Of a DNA stretch of 64,000 nt, positions 26,592 to 35,201 are shown in pieces. The position numbers and the translations under genes were made by a program. Each line of letters starts with the position of its first letter. Position 1 is the first letter of the stretch. The notes below the pieces were generated by a model that saw nothing but the letters and a program-made list of their open reading frames with translations, searched no databases and was not told the origin of the DNA. This stretch comes from Gemmobacter megaterium (GTDB lineage: Bacteria > Pseudomonadota > Alphaproteobacteria > Rhodobacterales > Rhodobacteraceae): contig NZ_FTOT01000001.1 in NCBI RefSeq assembly GCF_900156815.1, forward strand, positions 496,001-560,000, given 5' to 3'.

Positions 26592-27782
26592 CTAGCCTGC
26601 GGCCACATTCATGCCGTGGATCCAGTCATAGCGCCGAAGCAACTGGCCGGGCGCCAGTCTGGAGATGGTGCGCAGCCCCAGATGTGCCACCTCGCGCATC
26701 GGGCTGCGCAGGTGATAGTTGCGGGCATTGGCCGTGGCAGCGGCCACGATCCGCGCCGTGCGCCCCGCCCGCGCCGATTGATACCCCGCCAATGCGGCCG
26801 CCAACGACGTGTGATTGGCAAGAGACGAAGCCAGAACCCAGGCATCCTCCAACGCCATATTCGCACCTTGTGCCAGAAAGGGCAGGGTCGGATGCGCCGC
26901 ATCGCCCAGCAAGGCCACGCCGCGGGTGGTGGCCTCGGGTGCGACCCATCCCCAGCGTTTGGCCACCGGATGCCGGAACAGCCCCCACAACCAGCATTCG
27001 TCCACCTGCTCCAGCCAGCCCTGCACACGCGGTGCGAAACTTTCGAAGGCAAGACGCAGTTCCATCGCATCGTCCTTCAGCGCCCAGCCTTCCTCGACCC
27101 AGGTGCTGCGCTCCTCGACGGCGACAATGTTGCGCAGCCGACCGTCGCGCAAGGGATAGCTGACCAGATGGCGGCCGGGGCCCATATGGACCTCTGCCAC
27201 GGGGGCGCAATCCGCCTCGGCGGGAATCACCGCGCGCCAGGCGACCTGCCGGGTGAACAGCGGATCGGCGGCGCCGTTCAAGGCGCTGCGCACGACGGAA
27301 TGCAGGCCATCGGCCCCGATCAGCAAGCCGGGGCGCAGTTCGGCCCCCTGCGCGGTGACAAGCACGGGGCCTGCCTCGGTCAGGGCGACCCGCTCCGCCC
27401 GTTGCAACAGTCGCAACTCCACCCCGGCATCCCGCGCCGCCTGCAACAAGACCGCGATCAGATCGGCGCGATGGAGAAAATGCCAGACCTGCCCCGGTCG
27501 CAACTGCGCCAGATCCAGCCGCGCGATCAGGTCGCCATAGAGGCCGTCCCGCAACTCGACCGCTTCCGACGCGAGCCCGGCGGCAGCCAGGGCCCCGCCA
27601 AGTCCCAGCGCCGCCAGCACGGCCGCACCGTTCGGGGTGATCTGCAATCCTGCGCCGACCTCGCGCACGGCCTCGGCCTGTTCAAGGACAGTGACCTTTG
27701 CGCCGCGCAACGCCAGGGCCCGCGCCACCGCCAGCCCGGCGATGCCCGCCCCAAGAACCGTGATCTCCTGCCCGATCAGCAT
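26592..27782 (-). CDS. FAD-dependent monooxygenase, salicylate-hydroxylase-like
   Basis: 396-aa class A flavoprotein monooxygenase. The N-terminal FAD-binding GXGXXG motif is VLGAGIAGLAVARALALRG (about 8-26), the second FAD contact is the GD motif RPGLLIGADGLHSVVR, and the third is GVALLGDAAHPTLPFLAQGA. Such enzymes hydroxylate aromatic or ring substrates with NAD(P)H and O2. No aromatic catabolism genes are near, so the substrate is unknown. It starts MLIGQEITVLGAG at 27782 and is followed downstream on the same strand only by non-coding DNA. Confidence 0.85.
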   Translation of the reverse strand: MLIGQEITVLGAGIAGLAVARALALRGAKVTVLEQAEAVREVGAGLQITPNGAAVLAALGLGGALAAAGLASEAVELRDGLYGDLIARLDLAQLRPGQVWHFLHRADLIAVLLQAARDAGVELRLLQRAERVALTEAGPVLVTAQGAELRPGLLIGADGLHSVVRSALNGAADPLFTRQVAWRAVIPAEADCAPVAEVHMGPGRHLVSYPLRDGRLRNIVAVEERSTWVEEGWALKDDAMELRLAFESFAPRVQGWLEQVDECWLWGLFRHPVAKRWGWVAPEATTRGVALLGDAAHPTLPFLAQGANMALEDAWVLASSLANHTSLAAALAGYQSARAGRTARIVAAATANARNYHLRSPMREVAHLGLRTISRLAPGQLLRRYDWIHGMNVAAG

Positions 27783-27858
27783 TGCTGCCCCCTGAAACGG
27801 ACACGCCGGGGAATGGCCCCGGCGCGCTCAATCGCTGTGAATGGCCGGCCCGCCGGGG

Positions 27859-28281
27859 TCAGTCGTCGCGGTGAACACGCTCGCGCCGCTCGTGACGCTC
27901 TTGCGCCTCCAGCGTCATCGTGGCGATGGGGCGCGCATCCAGCCGCTTGAGGCTGATCGGTTCGCCCGTCATCTCGCAATAGCCGTATTCGCCATTCTCG
28001 ATCCGCCGCACTGCCGCGTCGATCTTGGCGATCAGCTTGCGCTGACGGTCACGAGTCCGAAGCTCCAGCGCGCGATCGGTCTCTTCACTGGCGCGATCCG
28101 CCAGATCAGGAACATTGCGGGCGCTTTCGCCAAGCGTGTCCAGCGTCTCGGCGCTTTGACCAAGCAATTCTGCTTTCCAGATCAACAGCTTGCGGCGGAA
28201 ATATTCCAACTGCCGCGCGTTCATGAAAGGTTCGTCCTCGGCCGGACGGTAATCCTCTGGAAGGAAGGTTTCCGCTTTCAT
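27859..28281 (-). CDS. dksA: RNA polymerase-binding transcription factor DksA (zinc-less alphaproteobacterial type)
   Basis: 140-aa coiled-coil protein that enters the RNA polymerase secondary channel and, with ppGpp, resets rRNA and amino acid promoters. The tip motif DxxDxA is present as DLADRASEETDRALELR. The globular end reads GEYGYCEMTGEPISLKRLDA and ends EAQERHERRERVHRDD: only one cysteine remains of the four zinc ligands of E. coli DksA, as in Rhodobacter homologues that still function. The start at 28281 (MKAETFLPEDYRPAEDEPFM) has GAGGTAGCCAGG upstream and matches relatives; 28314 would add 11 residues. Confidence 0.92.
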   Translation of the reverse strand: MKAETFLPEDYRPAEDEPFMNARQLEYFRRKLLIWKAELLGQSAETLDTLGESARNVPDLADRASEETDRALELRTRDRQRKLIAKIDAAVRRIENGEYGYCEMTGEPISLKRLDARPIATMTLEAQERHERRERVHRDD

Positions 28282-28529
28282 CCTGGCTACCTCTTCAAAA
28301 CCGGATCGCGGCATGGTCCGTCACCGCCGATCCCCGGTACCTGTGCGCGCTGCACTTAGCCCATGGTCCCGGCAATGTCACTACACATTGCGCCCGCGCG
28401 ACCGCTTTTGCCCGGCTTGCACGAATTGTGGGCGCGTGCACCCGGCGCGGGCGGCCCACGGGACAGCGGTGCTTGCAAATGCGGTTGCGGCTGGGTAACC
28501 CGGCAGCAGCACAAGGGAGGAATGTCCGG

Positions 28530-29381
28530 ATGACCATGCGCTTTCAGGGGACCGAAGCCTATGTCGCAACCGAGGATCTGACGGTTGCCGTCAACGCGGC
28601 TGTCACCCTGCAACGCCCGCTTCTGGTCAAGGGCGAACCCGGAACCGGCAAGACGGAACTCGCCCGCCAGGTCGCCCAGGCGCTGGGTCTGCCGATGCTG
28701 GAATGGCATGTCAAATCGACCACCCGCGCGCAACAGGGGCTGTACGAATATGATGCCGTATCGCGCCTACGCGACAGCCAGTTGGGCGACGAACGGGTCA
28801 AGGACGTCAGAAACTACATTCGCAAGGGCAAGCTCTGGCAGGCGTTCGAGGCCGAGGGCCGCGTGGTGTTGCTCATCGACGAAATCGACAAGGCCGACAT
28901 CGAATTCCCGAACGATCTGCTTCAGGAACTCGACCGGATGGAGTTTTTCGTCTACGAAACCGGCGAGACGATCCGGGCCAGACAGCGGCCCATCGTCATC
29001 ATCACCTCCAACAACGAAAAGGAACTGCCCGACGCCTTTCTGCGCCGCTGTTTCTTTCACTACATCCGCTTCCCGGACATGGAGACGATGCGCCGCATCG
29101 TGGCGGTGCACTTCCCCCAGATCAAGGATGCGGTGCTGACAACGGCGCTGACCCAGTTCTATGAATTGCGCGAACAGCCGGGGCTGAAAAAGAAACCCTC
29201 GACCTCCGAGGTGCTGGACTGGCTGAAGCTGCTGCTTGCCGAGGATCTCTCGCCGGAGGATCTGAAGCGCGAAGGGACCAGCCTGTTGCCAAAGCTTCAC
29301 GGCGCATTGCTGAAGAACGAACAGGATGTTCACCTGTTCGAACGCCTTGCCTTCATGGCGCGGCGTCAGCAGGGCCGCTAG
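28530..29381 (+). CDS. MoxR/CoxD-type AAA+ ATPase
   Basis: 283-aa AAA+ ATPase: Walker A KGEPGTGKTELARQVA (about 34-49), Walker B VVLLIDEIDKAD, sensor IVIITSNNEKELPDAFLRRC. The QLGDERVKDVRNYIRKGKLW insert and the C-terminal STSEVLDWLKLLLAEDLSPE mark the subfamily commonly found with a VWA (CoxE-like) protein; that partner is not adjacent here, since the convergent hflX follows. ATG 28530 has GGGAGGAATGTCC upstream. Probably a chaperone-like remodeller of a metalloenzyme or membrane complex; target unknown. Confidence 0.88.
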   Translation: MTMRFQGTEAYVATEDLTVAVNAAVTLQRPLLVKGEPGTGKTELARQVAQALGLPMLEWHVKSTTRAQQGLYEYDAVSRLRDSQLGDERVKDVRNYIRKGKLWQAFEAEGRVVLLIDEIDKADIEFPNDLLQELDRMEFFVYETGETIRARQRPIVIITSNNEKELPDAFLRRCFFHYIRFPDMETMRRIVAVHFPQIKDAVLTTALTQFYELREQPGLKKKPSTSEVLDWLKLLLAEDLSPEDLKREGTSLLPKLHGALLKNEQDVHLFERLAFMARRQQGR

Positions 29382-29426
29382 GCGCATCAGGATCAGAGCG
29401 GGGGCCCCGGTCGGTTCTGCGCCGGC

Positions 29427-30710
29427 TCAGAGCGCGCGGAACTGATGGGCCTGTCGGTCCGTCCACAGCACGGTCATGGACCAGCTGTCCTCGGTTTCGC
29501 GTTCTTCGCTGATCAGCCCGCGCTCGTGCAACCAGGCCCGCTTGCGTCCGTCCGAGAACGGCAAGGACAGCGCGCGTTCATGCCGTTCCTCGCCCAGGTG
29601 GTCATTGACGACATCCAGCAGGCGGTCAATTCCCTCGCCGGTCAGCGCAGAGACGGGCAGCACATCGGCGCGCAGCCCGGCATTGGCCATCATGGCGTCG
29701 CGTGCCGTGTCCGCCACCTGATCCAGCTTGTTCCAGACCTCCAGGACCGGCACATCCGGCCTTACGCCCAGCGAGCCCAGAATCTCGGCCACATCCGCCG
29801 CCTGTTCGGATGTCTCGGGATGCGAGATGTCGCGGACATGCAGGATCAGATCCGCCTCAAGCACCTCTTCAAGGGTGGCGCGGAATGCGGCGACCAGTTG
29901 GGTTGGCAGATCGGAAATGAATCCGACGGTGTCGGACAGGATGATCCGCCGCCCCGAGGGCAACACGACACCGCGCATGGTAGGATCGAGAGTGGCAAAC
30001 AGCATGTCCTTGGCCATAACCTCGGCGCCGGTCATGCGGTTGAACAGCGTGGATTTTCCGGCGTTGGTATAGCCAGCAAGCGCCACGATGGGAAAGGGAA
30101 CCTTGCGCCGGGCGGCCCGGTGCAGTTCACGGGTTTTCGCCACCTTGTCGAGCTGGCGTTTCAGCCGGATGATCTGCTCGTCGATGGCGCGGCGGTCGGC
30201 CTCGATCTGGGTTTCACCGGGGCCGCCGACAAAGCCAAAGCCACCGCGCTGGCGTTCCAGGTGGGTCCAGGCCCGCACCAGCCGCGTGCGTTGATAGCTG
30301 ATTGCGGCCAGTTCCACCTGCAACACGCCCTCTCGGGTGCGCGCGCGATCGGCAAAGATCTCCAAGATCAGGCCGGTGCGATCCAGCAGTTTGACGCCCC
30401 ATTCCTTTTCCAGATTGCGCTGCTGGACTGGCGTCACCGGGCCATCGACCAGCACGAGGTCTACCTCGGCCTCCTTGAGGCGGGATTTGAGATCCTCGAC
30501 CTTGCCCGAGCCGAACAGCATTCCCGGCTGGGCCCGCGGCAAACGCACGATTTCAGCGCCGCAGACCTGCATTTCGGGCAGGGCGGCTGCCAGGGATACC
30601 GCTTCGGCCAGTCTATGCTCTGGCAGGCGGCGTCCCGGATCGGACTTCAGGTCGGGGTGAATGACCCAGGCGCGCGTATCGCGCCCGGCGGTGTTGAAAA
30701 CCTCGGTCAA
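29427..30710 (-). CDS. hflX: Ribosome-associated GTPase HflX
   Basis: 427-aa GTPase that splits stalled or heat-damaged 70S ribosomes. N-terminal HflX domain with [14 protein letters not shown] and [19 protein letters not shown], then the glycine-rich linker [21 protein letters not shown]1 motif [13 protein letters not shown]3 SDTVGFI, G4 NKLD are intact. The start overlaps the hfq stop by 4 bases, giving the conserved hfq-hflX pair of proteobacteria. Confidence 0.97.
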   Translation of the reverse strand: MTEVFNTAGRDTRAWVIHPDLKSDPGRRLPEHRLAEAVSLAAALPEMQVCGAEIVRLPRAQPGMLFGSGKVEDLKSRLKEAEVDLVLVDGPVTPVQQRNLEKEWGVKLLDRTGLILEIFADRARTREGVLQVELAAISYQRTRLVRAWTHLERQRGGFGFVGGPGETQIEADRRAIDEQIIRLKRQLDKVAKTRELHRAARRKVPFPIVALAGYTNAGKSTLFNRMTGAEVMAKDMLFATLDPTMRGVVLPSGRRIILSDTVGFISDLPTQLVAAFRATLEEVLEADLILHVRDISHPETSEQAADVAEILGSLGVRPDVPVLEVWNKLDQVADTARDAMMANAGLRADVLPVSALTGEGIDRLLDVVNDHLGEERHERALSLPFSDGRKRAWLHERGLISEERETEDSWSMTVLWTDRQAHQFRAL

Positions 30711-30940
30711 TCGTCGCCTTCATACAGGCTGATCGGCTGGCCCGGCATGATGGTCGAGATCGCGTGCTTGTAGACAAGCTGCGACTGTCCATCCCGGCGC
30801 AGAAGCACGCAGAAATTGTCGAACCAGGTGATCACGCCCTGCAGCTTCACCCCGTTGATCAGGAAGATGGTCACCGGAATCTTGGCCTTGCGGACGTGGT
30901 TCAGGAATGCGTCCTGCAGGTTCTGTTTGTCACCAGCCAT
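30707..30940 (-). CDS. hfq: RNA chaperone Hfq
   Basis: 77-aa hexameric Sm-like RNA chaperone that pairs small RNAs with mRNAs. Sm1 region [20 protein letters not shown] and the Sm2 box [13 protein letters not shown] are visible; the C-terminus is short, as usual in alphaproteobacteria. AGGCAATAAAAC upstream of ATG 30940 is a modest ribosome site. It overlaps hflX by 4 bases. Upstream on the - strand lie a three-part alternative hairpin (31045-31066) and the presumed trkAH terminator (31069-31090). Confidence 0.97.
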   Translation of the reverse strand: MAGDKQNLQDAFLNHVRKAKIPVTIFLINGVKLQGVITWFDNFCVLLRRDGQSQLVYKHAISTIMPGQPISLYEGDD

Positions 30941-31044
30941 GTTTTATTGCCTTTGTCGCGCGTTCTTATTGGCGTTTATGTCGCGGTTCCTCCCCGCGCA
31001 GTGAATATGGGCCGGGTTGGCGGGAGATTCCAGCCCAAAAAACA

Positions 31045-31066
31045 GTCCGTTACGGACCTAAGTCCG
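31045..31066 (-). promoter_or_regulatory. Mutually exclusive hairpins upstream of hfq
   Basis: Segments GTCCG (31045-31049), CGGAC (31053-31057) and GTCCG (31062-31066) are arranged so that the middle one can pair perfectly with either neighbour (loops of 3 or 4 bases). On the - strand this lies about 105-125 bases before the hfq start, in its probable leader or promoter. Confidence 0.4.
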
Positions 31067-31068
31067 AA

Positions 31069-31090
31069 TTTCCCCGGAAACCGGGGGAAA
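31069..31090 (-). terminator. Hairpin after trkH, probable terminator of trkA-trkH
   Basis: TTTCCCC..GG, loop of three bases, CC..GGGGAAA with one bulged C, immediately after the trkH stop at 31098. No long U-run follows. Confidence 0.5.
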
Positions 31091-31097
31091 CACCTTG

Positions 31098-32615
31098 CTA
31101 GCGGCGCCAGGCGGCAGGCAGAAAAAACGCCAGCAAGGCCAGTGTTTCAAGGCGTCCGACGACCATGGCGAGGGCAAGAACCGCCTTGGCGGCGGGAACA
31201 AGATTGCTCCACCCGGTTTCCGAAAGTTGACTGGCGGCCGCCATCGGCCCCGTGGTGGTCAACGCAGAGACCGACAGGACCAGACCGCGCTCGAAGGGAA
31301 TTCCCAGCAAGGCCAGGATCAGGTTCACAACGCCAAGCGACAGCGCAAACAGCATGAAAAAGACAAATGCGATGAACGCCCCTTCGCCTCGCATCTGCCG
31401 CGCTGCCGGCCCGCCGCCGCCCACCGATGACGGCTCCGACAGCCGGTCGAGCTCGCGGCGGCCGAGTTTGTACAGCGCATAGACCCGCAACAGCTTGACC
31501 CCGCCTGCGGTGGTTGCCACCCCACCCCCGATCATCGACAGGCCAAGCAGGATCAGCCAGGGCGCATCCATCCCCGACCAGGCGCGGGCATCCGCCCAAC
31601 CTGCGGATTCGAATCCCGTCGTGGTCAGGAAGGACAGCACCGTGAACGCCGCGCCCCACAGGGCCTGAACAGCCTGCCAGGCATCGTTGGTCAGTTGCCC
31701 CTCGAATGCGCCGATCCAGTGGCGCAGAAACAGGGCCACCGGGACCAGAATCAGGAACGCCATGCCAACCCGCAGTTCGGGATCGCGGATCAGCGGCACT
31801 TCGGTTTCGATCCGCGCGGCGCCGGGCATGAAGCGGCGGGTCAGCGCAAACAGCAGGGCCAGCGCGATGATCATCTCGCCCATGGTGCCCGACGGAGCAT
31901 CGGACAGGCGCAGCAGCGGAGAGACGCCAGAGGTTGAAACGGTCGCCATGGCATGCATCAGCGCGACCAGGCCCGGATCCCCCGCGATGCGCAGCGCAAT
32001 CCAGACCAGGGCGGTCAACGCCGCATACACCGGCAATAGGGTCGCGGCATGACGCAACAGGCGTTGCGACGGTTCTGTCACCGGCCCGGTTTGTCCGGGC
32101 TCCAGGCGCACCCGTCCAATGGCGCGCGGCGCATAGAGTTCGAAGCCGCCAAGATGTTGCGAGGCCAGGATTCCCGTTGCCGAGACCAGGATGAAGAACC
32201 CGCCGAACCAGCCGACCAGCCCGCGCCACAGATGCACCGGGTCCGGCAGGCGCCCCGGCGTGTCATACAGCGTGGCCCCCGTGGTGGTAAAGGCGGACAC
32301 CATTTCGAACCAGGCGTTGAAATAGCTGGTGTCCCGCACCGCCTCGGAGAACGGCAGCGCCAGGACCGGCGGCAGAAAGGCATAGACCAGCACGAAGCTT
32401 CGCAGGTGGCTGCGCGCGGGATTGTGGGGCTTCCACCCCGCAGTGGCGATGGCCACAAGCACCGTCAGCACCAGAATCAGCGTCGCCGGGTAAAAGAAGG
32501 CGCGCGCAATACGGTGTTGGTCCAGCGACAGGGCGTGAATCGCCGGCACATACATGGCCAGCGCGGCAAGTCCCGTCAGCACCACCGGCAAGGGCAGGGC
32601 GGTCAGGCGCAACAT
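31098..32615 (-). CDS. trkH: Trk-type potassium uptake membrane protein TrkH
   Basis: 505-aa integral membrane K+ translocating subunit with about ten hydrophobic segments. Selectivity-filter-type loops are visible as SAFTTTGATLYD, ATVSTSGVSPL, LSFLTTTGFESAGW and VSALTTTGPM, the fourfold pore loops of TrkH/KtrB. Its start (32615) directly abuts the trkA stop (32616), so they form one operon with the NAD-gated regulator. Some relatives annotate it as TrkG/TrkH without distinction. Confidence 0.95.
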   Translation of the reverse strand: MLRLTALPLPVVLTGLAALAMYVPAIHALSLDQHRIARAFFYPATLILVLTVLVAIATAGWKPHNPARSHLRSFVLVYAFLPPVLALPFSEAVRDTSYFNAWFEMVSAFTTTGATLYDTPGRLPDPVHLWRGLVGWFGGFFILVSATGILASQHLGGFELYAPRAIGRVRLEPGQTGPVTEPSQRLLRHAATLLPVYAALTALVWIALRIAGDPGLVALMHAMATVSTSGVSPLLRLSDAPSGTMGEMIIALALLFALTRRFMPGAARIETEVPLIRDPELRVGMAFLILVPVALFLRHWIGAFEGQLTNDAWQAVQALWGAAFTVLSFLTTTGFESAGWADARAWSGMDAPWLILLGLSMIGGGVATTAGGVKLLRVYALYKLGRRELDRLSEPSSVGGGGPAARQMRGEGAFIAFVFFMLFALSLGVVNLILALLGIPFERGLVLSVSALTTTGPMAAASQLSETGWSNLVPAAKAVLALAMVVGRLETLALLAFFLPAAWRR

Positions 32616-33992
32616 CTAGAAATAGTCGATGGAGACCTGCAACAGGCGCTCCACCTCTGGGACATCGGCGGCCATGGCGAACAGGGCGATGATATCGCCC
32701 TCCTCGATCCGCAAGGAAGGGTGGGCCCGCACCACTTCGCTGCCCTTCATCACCATGCCGACCAGCACACCTTCGGGAAACGCGATGTCGCGCACCAGCT
32801 TGCCGGCGATCGACGAGGTGGACAGTACCTGCGCCTCGATCACCTCGGCCTCGGAATCGCCAAGCGAATAGATGGCGCGCACCCGGCCATGGCGGATATG
32901 CTTGAGAATGGAGGAAACCGTCGTGGCCCGCGGGTTGATATAGGCATCCACGTCCAGCACATCGGTCAACGGCACCAGCGTTGGATCATTGACCAGCGCA
33001 ATGGCCAGTTGGCACCCCATCTGTTTGGCGCGCACCGATACCAGCAGGTTGGTCCGGTCGTCTTCGGTCACGGCAAGAATGGCATCGGCGCGGTCGATAT
33101 CGGCCTCTTCGAGGATTTCCATGTCAAGGCCGTCGCCGTTCAGCACGATGGAGCGTTCCAGCGCGTCGGCGGCCAGTTCGGCCCGCTGACGGTTGCGCTC
33201 GATCACGCGCACGCGCACCCGCTCTGCCCGCTGTTCCAGCGCCTGCGCAACGGCAAGGCCCACGTTGCCCGCGCCCACCACGACCACGCGCTCTTGCTTT
33301 TTTGTCGCTTTTCCAAATATTTCCAGGGTTCTCTTCACGTCATCGACATGGCTGAAGACATAAATCCGGTCTTCTGCAAGCAACTGGTCGCCGGGGTCCG
33401 GGGCAAACAGTCGGCCATCGCGGCGAATGCCGACGACCACGGCCCGCAGGGTCGAGAACAGATCGGTCAACTGGCGCAGGGGTGTGTTCAGCACCGGGCA
33501 ATCGGCATCCAGCGCGAGCCCCAGAAGCTGCGCCCGACCGTCCAGAAACGCCTCTGTGTCAAAGGCCGCAGGCGCCGCGATGCGTTGCAAGGCGGCTTCG
33601 GCGACTTCGCGTTCCGGGCTGATCACCACGTCAATCGGCAGATGGTCCTGCCGGTACAGGTCGGCGTGCATCGCCTCCAGATAGGCGCGGGCGCGCAGGC
33701 GGGCGATCTTGCGCGGCACGCCGAACATGGAATGCGCGACCTGGCAGGTGACCATGTTCACCTCGTCGGAATAGGTGGCGGCGATGAGCATGTCTGCATC
33801 GCGCGCCCCAGCCTTTTCCAGCACCGAAGGCCAGGAGGCGAATCCCGCGATGCCCTGCACGTCCAGCGTATCGGCCGCGCGCCGCACCAGATCGGCGTTG
33901 GAATCAACGATGGTGACATCGTTGTTTTCGCCCGCCAGTTGACGGGCGATCTGCCAGCCGACCTGGCCGGCACCGCAGATGATGACCTTCAT
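32616..33992 (-). CDS. trkA: Trk system potassium transporter regulatory subunit TrkA
   Basis: 458-aa peripheral membrane protein that gates TrkH through NAD(H)/ATP binding. Two RCK_N-RCK_C units are visible; Rossmann glycine motifs are VIICGAGQVGWQIARQLAGE (about 3-22) and VVVVGAGNVGLAVAQALEQR in the second half. Start at 33992 (MKVIICGAGQ) was chosen; 34025 would add 11 residues without homology. In Rhodobacter relatives ntrX usually precedes trkA; here an RTX gene on the same strand lies just beyond (upstream of trkA), with 92 bp between. Confidence 0.96.
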   Translation of the reverse strand: MKVIICGAGQVGWQIARQLAGENNDVTIVDSNADLVRRAADTLDVQGIAGFASWPSVLEKAGARDADMLIAATYSDEVNMVTCQVAHSMFGVPRKIARLRARAYLEAMHADLYRQDHLPIDVVISPEREVAEAALQRIAAPAAFDTEAFLDGRAQLLGLALDADCPVLNTPLRQLTDLFSTLRAVVVGIRRDGRLFAPDPGDQLLAEDRIYVFSHVDDVKRTLEIFGKATKKQERVVVVGAGNVGLAVAQALEQRAERVRVRVIERNRQRAELAADALERSIVLNGDGLDMEILEEADIDRADAILAVTEDDRTNLLVSVRAKQMGCQLAIALVNDPTLVPLTDVLDVDAYINPRATTVSSILKHIRHGRVRAIYSLGDSEAEVIEAQVLSTSSIAGKLVRDIAFPEGVLVGMVMKGSEVVRAHPSLRIEEGDIIALFAMAADVPEVERLLQVSIDYF

Positions 33993-34084
33993 GTTCTGCC
34001 GTTCCGTCCTGTGCCGTGCCTGCAACTTGCATCGCAGAAAGGCGATCAGCGGTCAACACGGGCGCTATGGGCGGCCGCTCGCCG

Positions 34085-34993
34085 CTACCAGATGATGAAC
34101 ATCGAGGAGGTGAAATCCTCCTTGATCATGTTTTCAACGATCACCGTGCCGGTGTCGAAGGTGAATACCGTGTCGCCATCGACTGTCGCGGCATTGTCCA
34201 TCAACTCGGCATAGTTGGTGGCCACGCGATAGAAATACAGCCTGTCGCCTTCCGCCGCATCAAAGTCGGTCACAAGATTAGTGTCGAAGATCGACCAGAA
34301 GGTAAAGATGTCCGCGCCCTTGCCGCCGGTCAGCGTATCGCTGCCGGGCCCGCCCCGCAGGTCATCGTTGCCTGCGCCGCCATACAGCCGGTCGTCCCCG
34401 TCGCTGCCATCCAGCGTGTCCTTGCCCTTGCCGCCAAACAGCCGGTCATCCCCCTGATCGCCGCGCAATGAATCGTTGCCGCCGCCGCCATACTGCCGGT
34501 CGTTTCCCAACCCGCCGATCAGCACGTCATTGCCCGCCTCGCCATACAGGCGGTCATCACCGCTCCAGCCGCCGAGCATGTCGTTGCCCTTGCCGCCGCG
34601 TATGGTTTCCTCGGCGCTGCTGCCGGTGATCGTGTCGTCAAAGCGCGAGCCAAGGATGATCTCGATCCCGCTGAACGTATGGCCTGCGGCCCAGCCGAAC
34701 CCATAGCCGCCCGGCAGGTTCATCTGGACCGTGACACCCTGCGAGGCGTTGGCGTAGCTTACGGTATCCACCCCGTCGCCGCCGATGTGATGGTCGCGCC
34801 CGGTCGAGGCCATGAACAGATCGTTGCCCTTTTGGCCGGACAGCACATCATTGCCGTCGCCGCCATCCAGTCGGTCCCGCCCCTTGCCACCGGCCAGCGT
34901 ATCATTGCCGCCCAGGCCGATCAGATCGTCAGATCCGGGCGTTCCTGTCAGCTTGTTGTTCCCGGCGTCGCCGCGAATGCGATTGTCATACAT
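34085..34993 (-). CDS. RTX calcium-binding repeat protein, 302 aa
   Basis: Predicted type I-secreted protein consisting almost entirely of hemolysin-type nonapeptides: GTPGSDDLIGLGGNDTLAGG, GGDGNDVLSGQKGND in the first third, then GGKGNDMLGGWSGDDRLYGE to GGPGSDTLTGGKGADIFTF. Between the blocks sits VTVQMNLPGGYGFGWAAGHT, a short non-repeat insert often seen in RTX serralysin-like C-terminal regions. The end FTSSMFIIW resembles RTX secretion signals. Start MYDNRIRGDAGNN at 34993 has ACAGGGG upstream; alternative start at 35038 lacks one. No catalytic domain, so it may be a structural or adhesive protein. Confidence 0.85.
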   Translation of the reverse strand: MYDNRIRGDAGNNKLTGTPGSDDLIGLGGNDTLAGGKGRDRLDGGDGNDVLSGQKGNDLFMASTGRDHHIGGDGVDTVSYANASQGVTVQMNLPGGYGFGWAAGHTFSGIEIILGSRFDDTITGSSAEETIRGGKGNDMLGGWSGDDRLYGEAGNDVLIGGLGNDRQYGGGGNDSLRGDQGDDRLFGGKGKDTLDGSDGDDRLYGGAGNDDLRGGPGSDTLTGGKGADIFTFWSIFDTNLVTDFDAAEGDRLYFYRVATNYAELMDNAATVDGDTVFTFDTGTVIVENMIKEDFTSSMFIIW

Positions 34994-35201
34994 GACTTGC
35001 CCCTGTCGGAGTTGCGTATCATTCGGTGGAGTATGCATCGTGTCGAATAGTCCAAGCGTAGCGGACGGCCCGCAGTTCGCAAAGCCCTTGTTTTTCTGGT
35101 CATGGCAGGTTGTGCGCAGCGCCGTCGCCCCAGATCGGGTGCCCCCTTTCCCCCGTCCCGGCGTCGGCGCATAGTCGGGTATCGGCAAGGAGGAGGCCGC
35201 G

